Shown piece after piece: positions 51,967-60,672 of a stretch of DNA of 64,000 nucleotides. Below the pieces are notes generated by a model. That model was given only the letters and a program-made list of their open reading frames with translations. It did not search any database and had not been told where the DNA came from. The number at the start of each line of letters is the position of its first letter. The first letter of the stretch is position 1. Origin of the DNA: Microbacterium hydrocarbonoxydans. Its GTDB lineage: Bacteria > Actinomycetota > Actinomycetes > Actinomycetales > Microbacteriaceae. Where the stretch lies: positions 2,728,001 to 2,792,000 of the forward strand of contig NZ_FNSQ01000005.1 of assembly GCF_900105205.1 (NCBI RefSeq). Direction: 5' to 3'. The position numbers were made by a program, and so were the translations under genes.

Positions 51967-53402
51967 CCGCGCTGACCGGCAGGGTGTTCCGGCTGCCGGA
52001 CCTCGGCGAAGGCCTGACCGAGGCGGGGCTCGTGCAGTGGCTCGTGGCCGTCGGCGACACGATCGTCACCGATCAGGCGATCGCCGAGGTCGAGACCGCC
52101 AAGAGCGTGGTGGAACTTCCCTCCCCGTTCGCAGGGGTCGTGACGGCGCTGCACGGCGAGCCCGGCGAGACAATCGATGTCGGCGCCCCCGTGCTCGAGG
52201 TCGCTGACGCCCCCGGTGACGCTTCGGAAGCTGCGCCCGGCGGCGCATCAGGCAGCGCTCGGGGTGCTGCGCAAGCGGATGCCGTCGAGCACGAGGCGTA
52301 CCGCGAGGAGGAGCGCGCCGGATCAGGCAACGTCCTGATCGGCTACGGCACCTCGGAGCGCTCGACCACGGGCCGTCGCCGCACCCGCGCCGGGAGGGCT
52401 GCGGCAGCTGTGGCAGCTCCGGCAGGTCCCTCGACCGGGTCCTCGCACACCGCAGCCGCGCAGTCTCCCGCCGACCACTCCCCCGGTGACGTGGAGCCGA
52501 ACGACGGACGGCGACGTGTCGCCGTCCGCTCCCCGCTCGTGCGGCGCCTGGCGCGCGACCTCGGCGTCGACGTGCACGCCCTTACGCCGACCGGGCACGA
52601 CGGCGCCGTCACGCGTGCCGACGTCCTGGCCGCCGCCGTCGACGCCGCTGTGGACCGGCCCCTCGCTCACCCCATCGCCAGTGCAGCCGACGCCCGTGTC
52701 GACGGATTGGCTGTCGTCGCGCGCGAGCGGATGTCGCCCCTGCGCCGCACGGTGAGCGCGAAGCTGACCCGCAGCCGCTCGGAGATCCCCGAGGCGACCG
52801 TCTGGGTCGATGTCGACGCTACCGAGCTCTGGAACCTCCGGACGCAGATGGCTCCGGCGGGCGGCTCCGCCCCCTCGGTGACGGCCGTGATCGCTCGCTT
52901 CGTACTGCTCGCGCTCGAGGAGCACCCCGTACTGGCGTCCCGCCTGAGCGACGACGCCGCGGAGCTGCTCTCGTTCGACGGGGTCAATCTCGGCATCGCC
53001 GCCGACACCTCACGGGGACTCATGGTCCCCGTGATCCCGCGGGCTCACGAGCTGAGCATCCTGCAGCTCGACACCGCTCTGCGTGAGCTGAGCGCGACCG
53101 CCAGGGCGGGAACGATGCCGCCGGAGCGCCTGCGCGGTTCGACCTTCACCCTCAACAACTACGGCGGTCTCGGCGTCGACGGGTCGGCGGCGATCATCAA
53201 CCACCCCGACGTCGCGATCCTCGGCATCGGGCGGATCATCGAGCGGGCGTGGGTCGTCGACGGCCAGGTGGTGCCGCGGCGCATCGCCCAGCTCTCGCTC
53301 GTGTTCGACCACCGGGTGTGCGACGGCGGGTACGCCGCGAGCTTCCTCCGCCGGGTCACTGAGCTCATCGAGCATCCGCTGCGAGCGTTCGGTCGGGTCT
53401 GA
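51963..53402 (+). CDS. bkdC: 2-oxoacid dehydrogenase E2 (lipoyl acyltransferase)
   Basis: 479 residues. One N-terminal lipoyl domain with Lys47 in VETAKSVV, an Ala/Gly/Ser-rich linker, a peripheral-subunit-binding domain (RRLARDLGVDVHALTPTG) and a C-terminal acyltransferase with catalytic HRVCDGG (His450, Asp454). Moves the acyl group to CoA. GTG 51963 overlaps the E1 beta stop. No E3 gene follows; a shared lipoamide dehydrogenase elsewhere is assumed. Confidence 0.94.
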   Translation: MTALTGRVFRLPDLGEGLTEAGLVQWLVAVGDTIVTDQAIAEVETAKSVVELPSPFAGVVTALHGEPGETIDVGAPVLEVADAPGDASEAAPGGASGSARGAAQADAVEHEAYREEERAGSGNVLIGYGTSERSTTGRRRTRAGRAAAAVAAPAGPSTGSSHTAAAQSPADHSPGDVEPNDGRRRVAVRSPLVRRLARDLGVDVHALTPTGHDGAVTRADVLAAAVDAAVDRPLAHPIASAADARVDGLAVVARERMSPLRRTVSAKLTRSRSEIPEATVWVDVDATELWNLRTQMAPAGGSAPSVTAVIARFVLLALEEHPVLASRLSDDAAELLSFDGVNLGIAADTSRGLMVPVIPRAHELSILQLDTALRELSATARAGTMPPERLRGSTFTLNNYGGLGVDGSAAIINHPDVAILGIGRIIERAWVVDGQVVPRRIAQLSLVFDHRVCDGGYAASFLRRVTELIEHPLRAFGRV

Positions 53403-53454
53403 GGCCGCCTCGGCACTGGAGTCGATCGGCGGCGGTGCGCTACCATCGGCCTTT

Positions 53455-53476
53455 ACTGACCGATCATTCGGTAAGT
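53455..53476 (+). promoter_or_regulatory. TetR/PaaR-type operator upstream of MHS transporter
   Basis: A 22-bp imperfect palindrome with core ACCGA-TCAT-TCGGT (53459-53472), 57 bp before the transporter start. It shares CTGACCGATC with the perfect palindrome in the paa promoter, so the PaaR-like regulator may also control this transporter. Confidence 0.5.
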
Positions 53477-53532
53477 AGTCCAGGGGCGACGCGGTGTCGC
53501 TCTTCCCCCGACTGCAGAACGATGGAGTTCGC

Positions 53533-54852
53533 ATGACGTCAGCAGTATCCCCTCGCACCTCGACCGCCCGGATGCCCGCCGAGGAACGGCGAGTCCTCGC
53601 CAGCACTCTCGTGGGCACCTCGATCGAGTGGTACGACTTCTTCATCTACGCACAGGCCGCCGGCCTCGTCCTCGCTCCCCTGTTCCTCGCTCCGATCGCC
53701 GAGGAGAACAAGGGATTCGCGCAGGTGCTGTCCTTCGCCACGATCGGAATCTCGTTCCTCTTCCGCCCCCTCGGCGCCATCATCGCGGGACACCTCGGCG
53801 ACAAGCTGGGGCGCAAGAAGATGCTGGTGTTCACTCTCGTGATGATGGGGCTCTCGACCTCGCTCATCGGAGTGCTCCCCACATACGCGGCGATCGGCGT
53901 CGCCGCGCCCATCCTGCTCATCGTGCTCCGGATCCTGCAGGGGTTCTCTGCCGGTGGTGAATGGGGCGGCGCCGCGCTGATGGCCGTCGAGCATGCGCCG
54001 ACGAACCGTCGCGGGCTCTTCGGCGCCTTCCCGCAGATCGGAGTTCCGATCGGCATGATCCTCGCGACGGCCACCCTGTGGATCCTGACGAGCTCGATGT
54101 CGCCGGAGGCGTTCCTCGAGTGGGGCTGGCGGATCCCGTTCCTGATGTCCATCGTTCTGATCGCCGTCGGCTACGTGATCAGGCGCGCGGTCGACGAGAG
54201 TCCCGTCTTCGAAGACCTCCGCCGTCGCCGTCAGGAGGCCTCGGCACCGCTCGGCCGCCTGTTCCGCAAGAACACCAAGCAGGTCGTGCTCACCGCGCTC
54301 ATCTTCATCGGCAACAACGCCGCCGGCTACCTGCTCATCGCGTTCTTCGCCACATACGCCGTCACCGCGCTCGGCATGGAACGCCCTCCCGTGCTTCTGG
54401 CAACGACACTCGCGTCCTTCGGGTGGCTCGTGTTCACGCTCTGGGGCGGTCACCTCTCCGATCGCCTCGGGCGGGTCCGCACGTTCCAGATCGGCTACAT
54501 TGCGCTCGCGGTCTGGGCGGTGCCGATGTGGTTCCTGATCGACACGGCGAACATCCTCTGGTACTTCGTGGCCCTGTTCGTCATGACGTTCGCGCTCGGT
54601 CTCTCCTACGGCCCGCAGGCAGCCCTCTACGCCGAGATGTTCCCCGCCAACGTCCGGTACTCGGGTGTCTCGATCGGCTATGCCCTCGGGGCGATCCTCG
54701 GTGGAGCATTCGCGCCGATGATCGCCGAGACTCTGATGAACCAGTTCCAGGCGGCCTGGACCATCGGCGTCTACATCGCGGTCGCTGCGATCATCTCCCT
54801 CATCGGAGTGTCGATGGTCAAGGAGACGAAGGGCGTCGACCTGCACGCCTGA
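53533..54852 (+). CDS. MHS-family MFS transporter, second copy
   Basis: 439 residues, 12 membrane segments, MHS signature STLVGTSIEWYDFFIYAQA near residue 25 and GHLGDKLGRKKMLVF. It lacks the long insertion of the transporter at 7.8 kb. ATG 53533 follows GGAG. The PaaR-like palindrome upstream and position near the paa operon suggest uptake of phenylacetate or a related carboxylate. Ends 37 bp from the dhaM stop with a shared hairpin. Confidence 0.9.
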   Translation: MTSAVSPRTSTARMPAEERRVLASTLVGTSIEWYDFFIYAQAAGLVLAPLFLAPIAEENKGFAQVLSFATIGISFLFRPLGAIIAGHLGDKLGRKKMLVFTLVMMGLSTSLIGVLPTYAAIGVAAPILLIVLRILQGFSAGGEWGGAALMAVEHAPTNRRGLFGAFPQIGVPIGMILATATLWILTSSMSPEAFLEWGWRIPFLMSIVLIAVGYVIRRAVDESPVFEDLRRRRQEASAPLGRLFRKNTKQVVLTALIFIGNNAAGYLLIAFFATYAVTALGMERPPVLLATTLASFGWLVFTLWGGHLSDRLGRVRTFQIGYIALAVWAVPMWFLIDTANILWYFVALFVMTFALGLSYGPQAALYAEMFPANVRYSGVSIGYALGAILGGAFAPMIAETLMNQFQAAWTIGVYIAVAAIISLIGVSMVKETKGVDLHA

Positions 54853-54874
54853 GCGGTCTCCGACACATCCGGAC

Positions 54875-54906
54875 AGCGGGCCGGTCGTTCACGCGACCGG
54901 CCCGCT
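54875..54906. terminator. Bidirectional terminator between MHS transporter and dhaM
   Basis: Perfect 13-bp stem AGCGGGCCGGTCG / CGACCGGCCCGCT with a six-base loop. It overlaps the last six codons of dhaM on the minus strand and starts 23 bp beyond the transporter stop, so it can end both convergent transcripts. Confidence 0.75.
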
Positions 54907-57384
54907 GACGCTCTCGGACCCGAGCACCTCAGCCGCAGCAGACCGCGCCTCCGCAGCGGTCGCCGCTTTCAGCACGGCCTCTGCCGCCGTCAGGCACTGC
55001 TCCGCCGTCACCTCGGCCAGCGCGGCGGCGACCCGTCCGAGCGCTCGGGGCGTCATCGACAGCGACGAGACACCCAAGCCGATCAGGACGGGCGCGAGAG
55101 CCGGATCGGCCGCCGCCTCACCGCAGACGCCCACGGGCAGGCTCCAGACGCGCCCAGCGGCACCCGCCGCACCGATCAGACGCAGCACCGCCGGCTGCCA
55201 CGGATCGTTCAGCTCGCCCAGCTCGCCGAGCAGGCGATCCGCGGCGAGCGTGTACTGCGCGAGGTCGTTGGTGCCCACGCTCACGAAGTCCACGACCTCG
55301 AGCATCTCGGACGCGAGCAGCGCCGCGGACGGCGTCTCGATCATGACGCCGACGCGTTCGAGACCCGCTGCCCTCGCCTGATCGGCGAAGACGCGCGCCT
55401 CCTCGACCGTCGCCACCATCGGTGCCATGACCTCCACCAGGGCGGACTCCGCCTCGGCGGCGAGCGCGAGCGCACGCAGCTGGTCGTCGAGCAGTCCGGG
55501 AGAGCGCCGCGCGACGCGGAGCCCGCGGACGCCGAGTGCCGGGTTGTCCTCGTCGTCCGCGTTCGCGAACGGCAGCGGCTTGTCGCTCCCCGCGTCGAGT
55601 GTGCGCACCACGACCCTGCGACCGGGGAAGGCCGCGAGGACACCGCGGTACGCCTCGACCTGCTCGTCGACGGAGGGCGCGTCGACCCTGTCGAGGAAGC
55701 AGAACTCCGTGCGGAACAGCCCGATGCCCTCGGCTCGGGCGTCGGCAGCGGTCGCGGCATCCGCGGCACCGCCGACGTTCGCCAGCAGGGCCACCGGTGT
55801 GCCGTCGGCCAATCTCCCCTCCCCGTCGAACGGGACCACGACCGCGGCGGCACGCGCCGCCTCGACCCGCCCCGCATCCGGCTCGACCTCCACGGTTCCC
55901 CGGTCGCCGTCGACGAGGACCACGGTCCCTGCCGCGATGCCCGTCGCCCGGTCCGCTCCGACCACCGCGGGGATGCCGAGGGAGCGCGCGATGATCGCCG
56001 TGTGAGAGGTGGGCCCGCCCTGCTCGGTCACCAGCGCCACGCAGTTCCCGCCGCCGAGGGCTGCCGTGTCGGCGGGTGCGAGATCGGTCGCCACCAGCAC
56101 GAACGGCTCGTCGCGCTCGGGGACTCCCGGCAGGTCGACCTCGAGGATCTCGGCGATCAGGCGGTCTCTGACGTCACGGATGTCCGCCGTCCGCTCGGCC
56201 ATCCGCCCGCCGAGCGCCCGCAGCGACCGCTCATGCGCCACGGCGGTCTCCCAGACCGCGCGTGCCGCGCTGCGCCCTTTCGAGCGCACGAGGGCCGACG
56301 CATCGGCGACGAGCTCGGGATCAGAGGCGAGCAGGCGGGAGGCGTCCAGGATCGCCCGCGCGTCACCCGTGGCCTGCGCCGTGCGAGAGCGCAGCTGGTC
56401 GGCGACCGCCACCGCCGCCCACTCGATCGCGGAGACCTCGCCCGCCCGGTCGGCCGGGTCGATCACCACGTCGGGGTCCGGTTCCGGCAGCGCTGCGGCG
56501 AGCAGCACCGCTGTCGCGGCCACACGTCCCGCACTGACACCGCGCCCGTGCAGCACGGTGCCGGCAGGGAGGGGAGCGGCCGACACATTGGGCACGGGCT
56601 TCTGCGACTCGTCGACCGCACGCTCGGTCGGCACGGCAGGCGCATCCCCCTCGCCGAATCCGTCGGCGAACAGCGTGGCCAGCCGGTCGAGGGCCGCCTC
56701 CGCATCCGCCCCCGATGCCGACAGCTCGATCTCGTCGCCCTGCCTCGCCCCGAGGATGAGCAGCCGCGAGAGGCTCGCCGCCGCCGCCTCAGGGCCGTCG
56801 GGAAGTTTCCGCAGTCGCACCTCGGCTCCGCTCGACGCTTCGGCGATGAGCGCTGCCGGCCGCGCGTGGATGCCGAGGGGATTGCGAACGGTCACGACGC
56901 GACGGTGCGCACCGGCGGCCAGCGGCTCAGGCGGCGCCTCGGGAGCCGCAGCATCCGGAGCACCGGACTCGTCGAGATGCCCGGTCTTCGCCCCGAGCGC
57001 TGCCATGGCCTCTCGGGCGACGTCGTCGAGGGTTCCGCCCGCTCCCGCAGAGACGACCGCGGCGAGCAGCCCCTCGACGAAGGGAGCGGGGGCGAGCCGA
57101 ACAGGGACATCGCTCATGCGCAGCTCCAGCGCGAGCTCGGCGCTCAGCACGGCGGAGCCGAGGTCCATCAGCACCAGCACTCCGTCGCACTCGTCGGCCA
57201 GCTCGTCGATCGCCGATGCCACCGCGACGGCGTCCGTTCCGAGGATGGGGGTGCCGTCGGCATCCGTTCCCGCACCCGCAGCCACCCGCACGTGGACTCC
57301 CCCGCCCTGCACCATCTGCAGGGCAAGCTCCACTGCCGCCTCCCCGAGTCGTGCGCTGTGGGAGACGGCGACGATGCCGATCAT
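54889..57384 (-). CDS. dhaM: DhaM fused to HPr and full enzyme I
   Basis: 831-residue phosphoryl-transfer protein for dihydroxyacetone kinase. Domains in order: EIIA-Man-type DhaM (residues 1-135, His9 in VAVSHS), HPr (165-245, His173 in GIHARPAAL) and PTS enzyme I (270-830, His461 in GGPTSHTAII, PEP domain GLFRTEF, VMIETPSAA, GVCGEA). E. coli DhaM ends in a truncated EI; here the PEP-binding domain is complete, so the protein could take phosphate from PEP and pass it to DhaL-ADP by itself. Last gene of dhaKLM. Confidence 0.94.
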   Translation of the reverse strand: MIGIVAVSHSARLGEAAVELALQMVQGGGVHVRVAAGAGTDADGTPILGTDAVAVASAIDELADECDGVLVLMDLGSAVLSAELALELRMSDVPVRLAPAPFVEGLLAAVVSAGAGGTLDDVAREAMAALGAKTGHLDESGAPDAAAPEAPPEPLAAGAHRRVVTVRNPLGIHARPAALIAEASSGAEVRLRKLPDGPEAAAASLSRLLILGARQGDEIELSASGADAEAALDRLATLFADGFGEGDAPAVPTERAVDESQKPVPNVSAAPLPAGTVLHGRGVSAGRVAATAVLLAAALPEPDPDVVIDPADRAGEVSAIEWAAVAVADQLRSRTAQATGDARAILDASRLLASDPELVADASALVRSKGRSAARAVWETAVAHERSLRALGGRMAERTADIRDVRDRLIAEILEVDLPGVPERDEPFVLVATDLAPADTAALGGGNCVALVTEQGGPTSHTAIIARSLGIPAVVGADRATGIAAGTVVLVDGDRGTVEVEPDAGRVEAARAAAVVVPFDGEGRLADGTPVALLANVGGAADAATAADARAEGIGLFRTEFCFLDRVDAPSVDEQVEAYRGVLAAFPGRRVVVRTLDAGSDKPLPFANADDEDNPALGVRGLRVARRSPGLLDDQLRALALAAEAESALVEVMAPMVATVEEARVFADQARAAGLERVGVMIETPSAALLASEMLEVVDFVSVGTNDLAQYTLAADRLLGELGELNDPWQPAVLRLIGAAGAAGRVWSLPVGVCGEAAADPALAPVLIGLGVSSLSMTPRALGRVAAALAEVTAEQCLTAAEAVLKAATAAEARSAAAEVLGSESVSGPVA

Positions 57385-57389
57385 CGGCG

Positions 57390-58025
57390 TCAGTCCGCCG
57401 ACGCCGCGGCGAGTGTCTCGAACAGCAGCGTGGTCGATGCAGCACCGGGATCGAGGTGACCAGCGCTGCGCTCACCGAGGTAGCTCGCGCGCCCCTTGCG
57501 GGCGACGAGCGGCTCCGTCGCATCACGACCCGCAGCTGCCGCCTCCGCAGCAGCCGCCGAGGCCGCCCCGACATCGGAGCCGCCGGCGAGGGCGGCATCG
57601 AACGCGTCGACGGCCGGCGCCATCGCGTCGAACATCGTCTTGTCCCCCGCTTCCGCCTTGCCCCGCGCGACGATGCCCTCCAGACCCGCCCGCAGCGCCG
57701 CGGCGAGTCCTGCGCCGTCGAGTTCTGCGACCGGCCCTGCCGTCATCCCCATCCGAAGGAACAGCGTGCCGTAGAGCGGTCCGCTCGCGCCGCCGACCGA
57801 GCTCACGAGGGTCATCCCGACCGTCTTCAGCAGCTCATCGACCGTGCCGGGGACGCCGACGTCGAGCTTCGCCACGACGGCATCCATCCCGCGTGCCATG
57901 TTCGCCCCGTGGTCCGCGTCGCCGATCGCCGAGTCGAGCTCTGTGAGCCAGTCGCGCTTCTCCGCGATCACGTCGCGGAACCGGCGGATCCAGTCCGCGA
58001 CTGCAGCCGTGTCGAGCGCCGCCAT
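57390..58025 (-). CDS. dhaL: Dihydroxyacetone kinase subunit DhaL
   Basis: 211 residues. Nucleotide and Mg2+ ligands in AIGDADHGANMARG; the conserved VGGASGPLYGTLFL and DPGAASTTLLF segments are present. Holds ADP permanently as a cofactor that is rephosphorylated by DhaM. ATG 58025 shares its A with the dhaK stop (TGATG), and dhaM begins five bases later. Confidence 0.95.
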   Translation of the reverse strand: MAALDTAAVADWIRRFRDVIAEKRDWLTELDSAIGDADHGANMARGMDAVVAKLDVGVPGTVDELLKTVGMTLVSSVGGASGPLYGTLFLRMGMTAGPVAELDGAGLAAALRAGLEGIVARGKAEAGDKTMFDAMAPAVDAFDAALAGGSDVGAASAAAAEAAAAGRDATEPLVARKGRASYLGERSAGHLDPGAASTTLLFETLAAASAD

Positions 58026-59017
58026 CACGCGCCCCACCGCAGACCAGGCGTGTTCACCGGAGCATCCCACAGTCGCAGGAGCTCATCGTCGGCCTTCAGC
58101 ACCGTCAGTGAGCACCCGGCCATGTCGAGCGAGGTGATGTAGTCGCCCACCAGGTTGCGCGCGATCTGCACGCCCGCCTTCTCCAGCAGCGCCGCGACCT
58201 CGCCGTACATCAGGTAGAGCTCGATCAGCGGCGATCCGCCCATGCCGTTGAGCATCACGATCGCGGGTCCGGCGACGTCGAGGTCGGCGAGGATCGGCTC
58301 GACGAGCTGGCGGGCGATGTCCGCCGCGGGCGCGAGCGGCTCACGGTGCCGACCGGGCTCGCCGTGAATGCCGATGCCGATCTCCATCTGGTCGTCCGGG
58401 AGGTCGAAGGTGGGCTTCCCCGCCGCAGGCACGGTGCAGCTCGTGAGCGCCATGCCCATCGAGCGCCCCTGGCCGTTGATCCGCTTCGCCAGTTCGACCA
58501 CCGCGGCGAGGTCCTGCCCCTCCTCCGCGGCTGCGCCCACCAGCTTCTCGAGCAGCACCGTGAGGCCGACTCCACGGCGGCCTGCGGTGTACAGCGAGTC
58601 CTGCACGGCGACGTCGTCGTCGACGATCACGGTGCCGACCTCGATGCCCTCCATAGCGGCGAGCTCTGCGGCCATCTCGAAGTTCAGCACGTCGCCGGTG
58701 TAGTTCTTGACGATGTGGAGGACCCCCGCACCACGATCGACGGCCTTCGTCGCGACCTGCACGCGATCCGGAGTGGGCGAGGTGAAGACCTCACCGGCGA
58801 CGGCGGCGTCGAGCATGCCGACGCCGACGTAGCCGCCGTGCAGGGGTTCGTGACCGGATCCCCCTCCGGAGACCACCGCGACCTTGCCCTGCGCCTTCGG
58901 CGTCGCGCGCGTGATCACGTGGTTGTCCAGGTCGACGGACAGCTCGGGATGCGCGAGTGCGACGCCCCGCAGCGACTCTACAAGCACGTCGGCGGGGTTG
59001 TTGATGAGCTTCTTCAT
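58025..59017 (-). CDS. dhaK: Dihydroxyacetone kinase subunit DhaK
   Basis: 330 residues. Binds dihydroxyacetone covalently through a His: His218 in [24 protein letters not shown] is the substrate loop and [11 protein letters not shown] a family signature. Phosphorylates dihydroxyacetone, arising from glycerol oxidation or aldol reactions, to the glycolytic triose phosphate. ATG 59017 is preceded by AAGGGAG. Divergent from the IclR gene. Confidence 0.96.
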   Translation of the reverse strand: MKKLINNPADVLVESLRGVALAHPELSVDLDNHVITRATPKAQGKVAVVSGGGSGHEPLHGGYVGVGMLDAAVAGEVFTSPTPDRVQVATKAVDRGAGVLHIVKNYTGDVLNFEMAAELAAMEGIEVGTVIVDDDVAVQDSLYTAGRRGVGLTVLLEKLVGAAAEEGQDLAAVVELAKRINGQGRSMGMALTSCTVPAAGKPTFDLPDDQMEIGIGIHGEPGRHREPLAPAADIARQLVEPILADLDVAGPAIVMLNGMGGSPLIELYLMYGEVAALLEKAGVQIARNLVGDYITSLDMAGCSLTVLKADDELLRLWDAPVNTPGLRWGA

Positions 59018-59051
59018 CGTTCGATCTCCCTTGATCTCTACGGCGGCGATC

Positions 59052-59088
59052 TTTCGCAATATCGGAAAGTTATTCGTCAATGTCGAAT
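59052..59088. promoter_or_regulatory. Twin IclR-type operators upstream of dhaK
   Basis: TTTCGCAATATCGGAAA (59052-59068) and ATTCGTCAATGTCGAAT (59072-59088) are adjacent pseudo-palindromes sharing TTCG-CAAT-TCG. They lie 35 bp from the dhaK start and 89 bp before the divergent IclR gene, where they should control both. Confidence 0.6.
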
Positions 59089-59176
59089 ATGCTCGGGTGC
59101 GATCGAGTTGTCAAGGTCGACCTGACGACCGCCACGAGGATCCGGTTCACCGACGAGCCGGAGGGAGGAGGCGCCG

Positions 59177-59944
59177 ATGATCCAGGCCATCGATCGTGCC
59201 GCCAAAGTGCTCGAGCTGCTGCAGGGAGCCCGCCACCTCGGCATCACGGATCTCGCGCTGGCACTGAGCCTGCCGCCGTCGACCGTGCACGGGATCGTGA
59301 AGTCGCTCCGCGCGCACGGTCTGGTGGCCAAGGAACGCGGGGGACAGCGATACATGCTCGGCCCGACCCTGCTCCGGCTCAGCAACGTCTACCTCGACAC
59401 GCTCGACGTGAGGGCGCGGGCGATGCGATGGACACAGGAGCTCGCGCGGCGGACCGACCTCGCCGTGCGCCTGGGTGCCCCGCACTTCCATGAGGTACTG
59501 GTGATCCACCACGACCTGCGACCCGACGACAGCCAGCAGATGCTCGAGACCGGGGTCGCGATCCCCGCCCACGCGTCAGCACTGGGCAAGGTGCTGCTCG
59601 CCCACGACCTCGGCTTCCAGCGGACGGTCTTCGAGCAGCCGCTGCGCAGCCTCACCGGCGACACCATCACGGATGTCGCCCGACTCACCCTCGAGCTGCC
59701 GTCGATCGCCGAGCGCGGCAGCGCCTCGGAGGTCGACGAGGCGGTGCTCGGGGAATCGTCGATCGCGGCGCCCGTGTCGGATGCCTCGAACGACATCGTC
59801 GCGGCCGTCGCCGTCGTGATGCCGACATCGCAGGGCCCCGCACCCGACGCGGTGCTCAACGCCCTCCGCGAGACCGCGCGCAACATCTCGCGGGAGCTCG
59901 GTGCCACGACATGGCCGCCGCGCGTCGCGCCCGCCGAGGACTGA
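59177..59944 (+). CDS. IclR-family regulator of dha operon
   Basis: 255 residues: N-terminal winged helix (LGITDLALALSLPPSTVHGIVKSL) and C-terminal IclR effector domain (IPAHASALGKVLLAHD). Likely senses dihydroxyacetone, glycerol or a glycerol metabolite. ATG 59177 follows GGAGGAGG. Its 3' end is only 3 bp from the end of the TetR gene on the other strand. Confidence 0.93.
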   Translation: MIQAIDRAAKVLELLQGARHLGITDLALALSLPPSTVHGIVKSLRAHGLVAKERGGQRYMLGPTLLRLSNVYLDTLDVRARAMRWTQELARRTDLAVRLGAPHFHEVLVIHHDLRPDDSQQMLETGVAIPAHASALGKVLLAHDLGFQRTVFEQPLRSLTGDTITDVARLTLELPSIAERGSASEVDEAVLGESSIAAPVSDASNDIVAAVAVVMPTSQGPAPDAVLNALRETARNISRELGATTWPPRVAPAED

Positions 59945-59947
59945 GAG

Positions 59948-60559
59948 TCAGCGCGACTGCAGCCCGTCGAGCGTCACCCGGAGGATGTCCTCCCCGAGCT
60001 CGTCTGGATCGACCGGTCCCCCCGGGCGATACCACTCGACGACGGAGTTGATCATGCCGAAGATGAGCCTCGTCGCGACCGCGGCGTCGACATCGCCACG
60101 GATGAGCCCCTCCGACTGCGCCTCCGCCACGATCGCCGTCACCCTCTGATCGAAGGCGCGACGGCGCACCAGAGCAGCCGACTCGACGTCGCCGTTGCCT
60201 CTGACCCGCAGCAGCAGGGTGACGGAGGGAAGCTTCTCGGTGAGCACGCGGACCGCGCCGCGGATGATCGACCGCAGGCGGTCTGAGGCGAGCGGATGCC
60301 GGGCCGTCGCCTCGTCCACCACGGCCTCGAGGGCGTCGAGGGCGTCGCTCAGCGCGAGCTCGAGGATCGCCGACTTCGACTCGAAGTGGTGGTACAGCGC
60401 GGACTTCGTGAGCCCCAGCGTCGCACTGAGATCAGCGACGCTCGTCGCGTCGTACCCCTGTTCGTTGAAGACCTTCACCGCGACCGCGAGCACCTGCTCG
60501 CGGTCGTAACCGGGCCGGCCGCGCCTGGGGGCCGACGCCTCTGATCCGGGGTGCGCCAT
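59948..60559 (-). CDS. paaR: PaaR-like TetR regulator
   Basis: 203 residues from ATG 60559 (an upstream ATG at 60598 gives 216). GRPGYDREQVLAVAVKVFNE and the HTH SVADLSATLGLTKSALYHHF are typical of the TetR subfamily controlling phenylacetate genes in actinobacteria, which is relieved by phenylacetyl-CoA. It is divergent from the paa operon; a perfect palindrome sits in the gap. The name is assigned from context and subtype. Confidence 0.88.
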   Translation of the reverse strand: MAHPGSEASAPRRGRPGYDREQVLAVAVKVFNEQGYDATSVADLSATLGLTKSALYHHFESKSAILELALSDALDALEAVVDEATARHPLASDRLRSIIRGAVRVLTEKLPSVTLLLRVRGNGDVESAALVRRRAFDQRVTAIVAEAQSEGLIRGDVDAAVATRLIFGMINSVVEWYRPGGPVDPDELGEDILRVTLDGLQSR

Positions 60560-60622
60560 GGGGCCAAGTCTGTCACCCCGCGGCGAGTTGCCATTCATCC
60601 GCCGATCTGAGATCGTATTCCT

Positions 60623-60634
60623 GACCGATCGGTC
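60623..60634 (+). promoter_or_regulatory. PaaR operator in paa promoter
   Basis: GACCGATCGGTC is a perfect 12-bp palindrome, flanked by CT and TG, centred between paaR and the thiolase gene. ACCGA half-sites match those described for PaaR-type TetR proteins. The same CTGACCGATC occurs upstream of the MHS transporter gene. Confidence 0.65.
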
Positions 60635-60672
60635 TGAAAATACCGCCAGCGTGGGCGATCGAGAGGATGACG

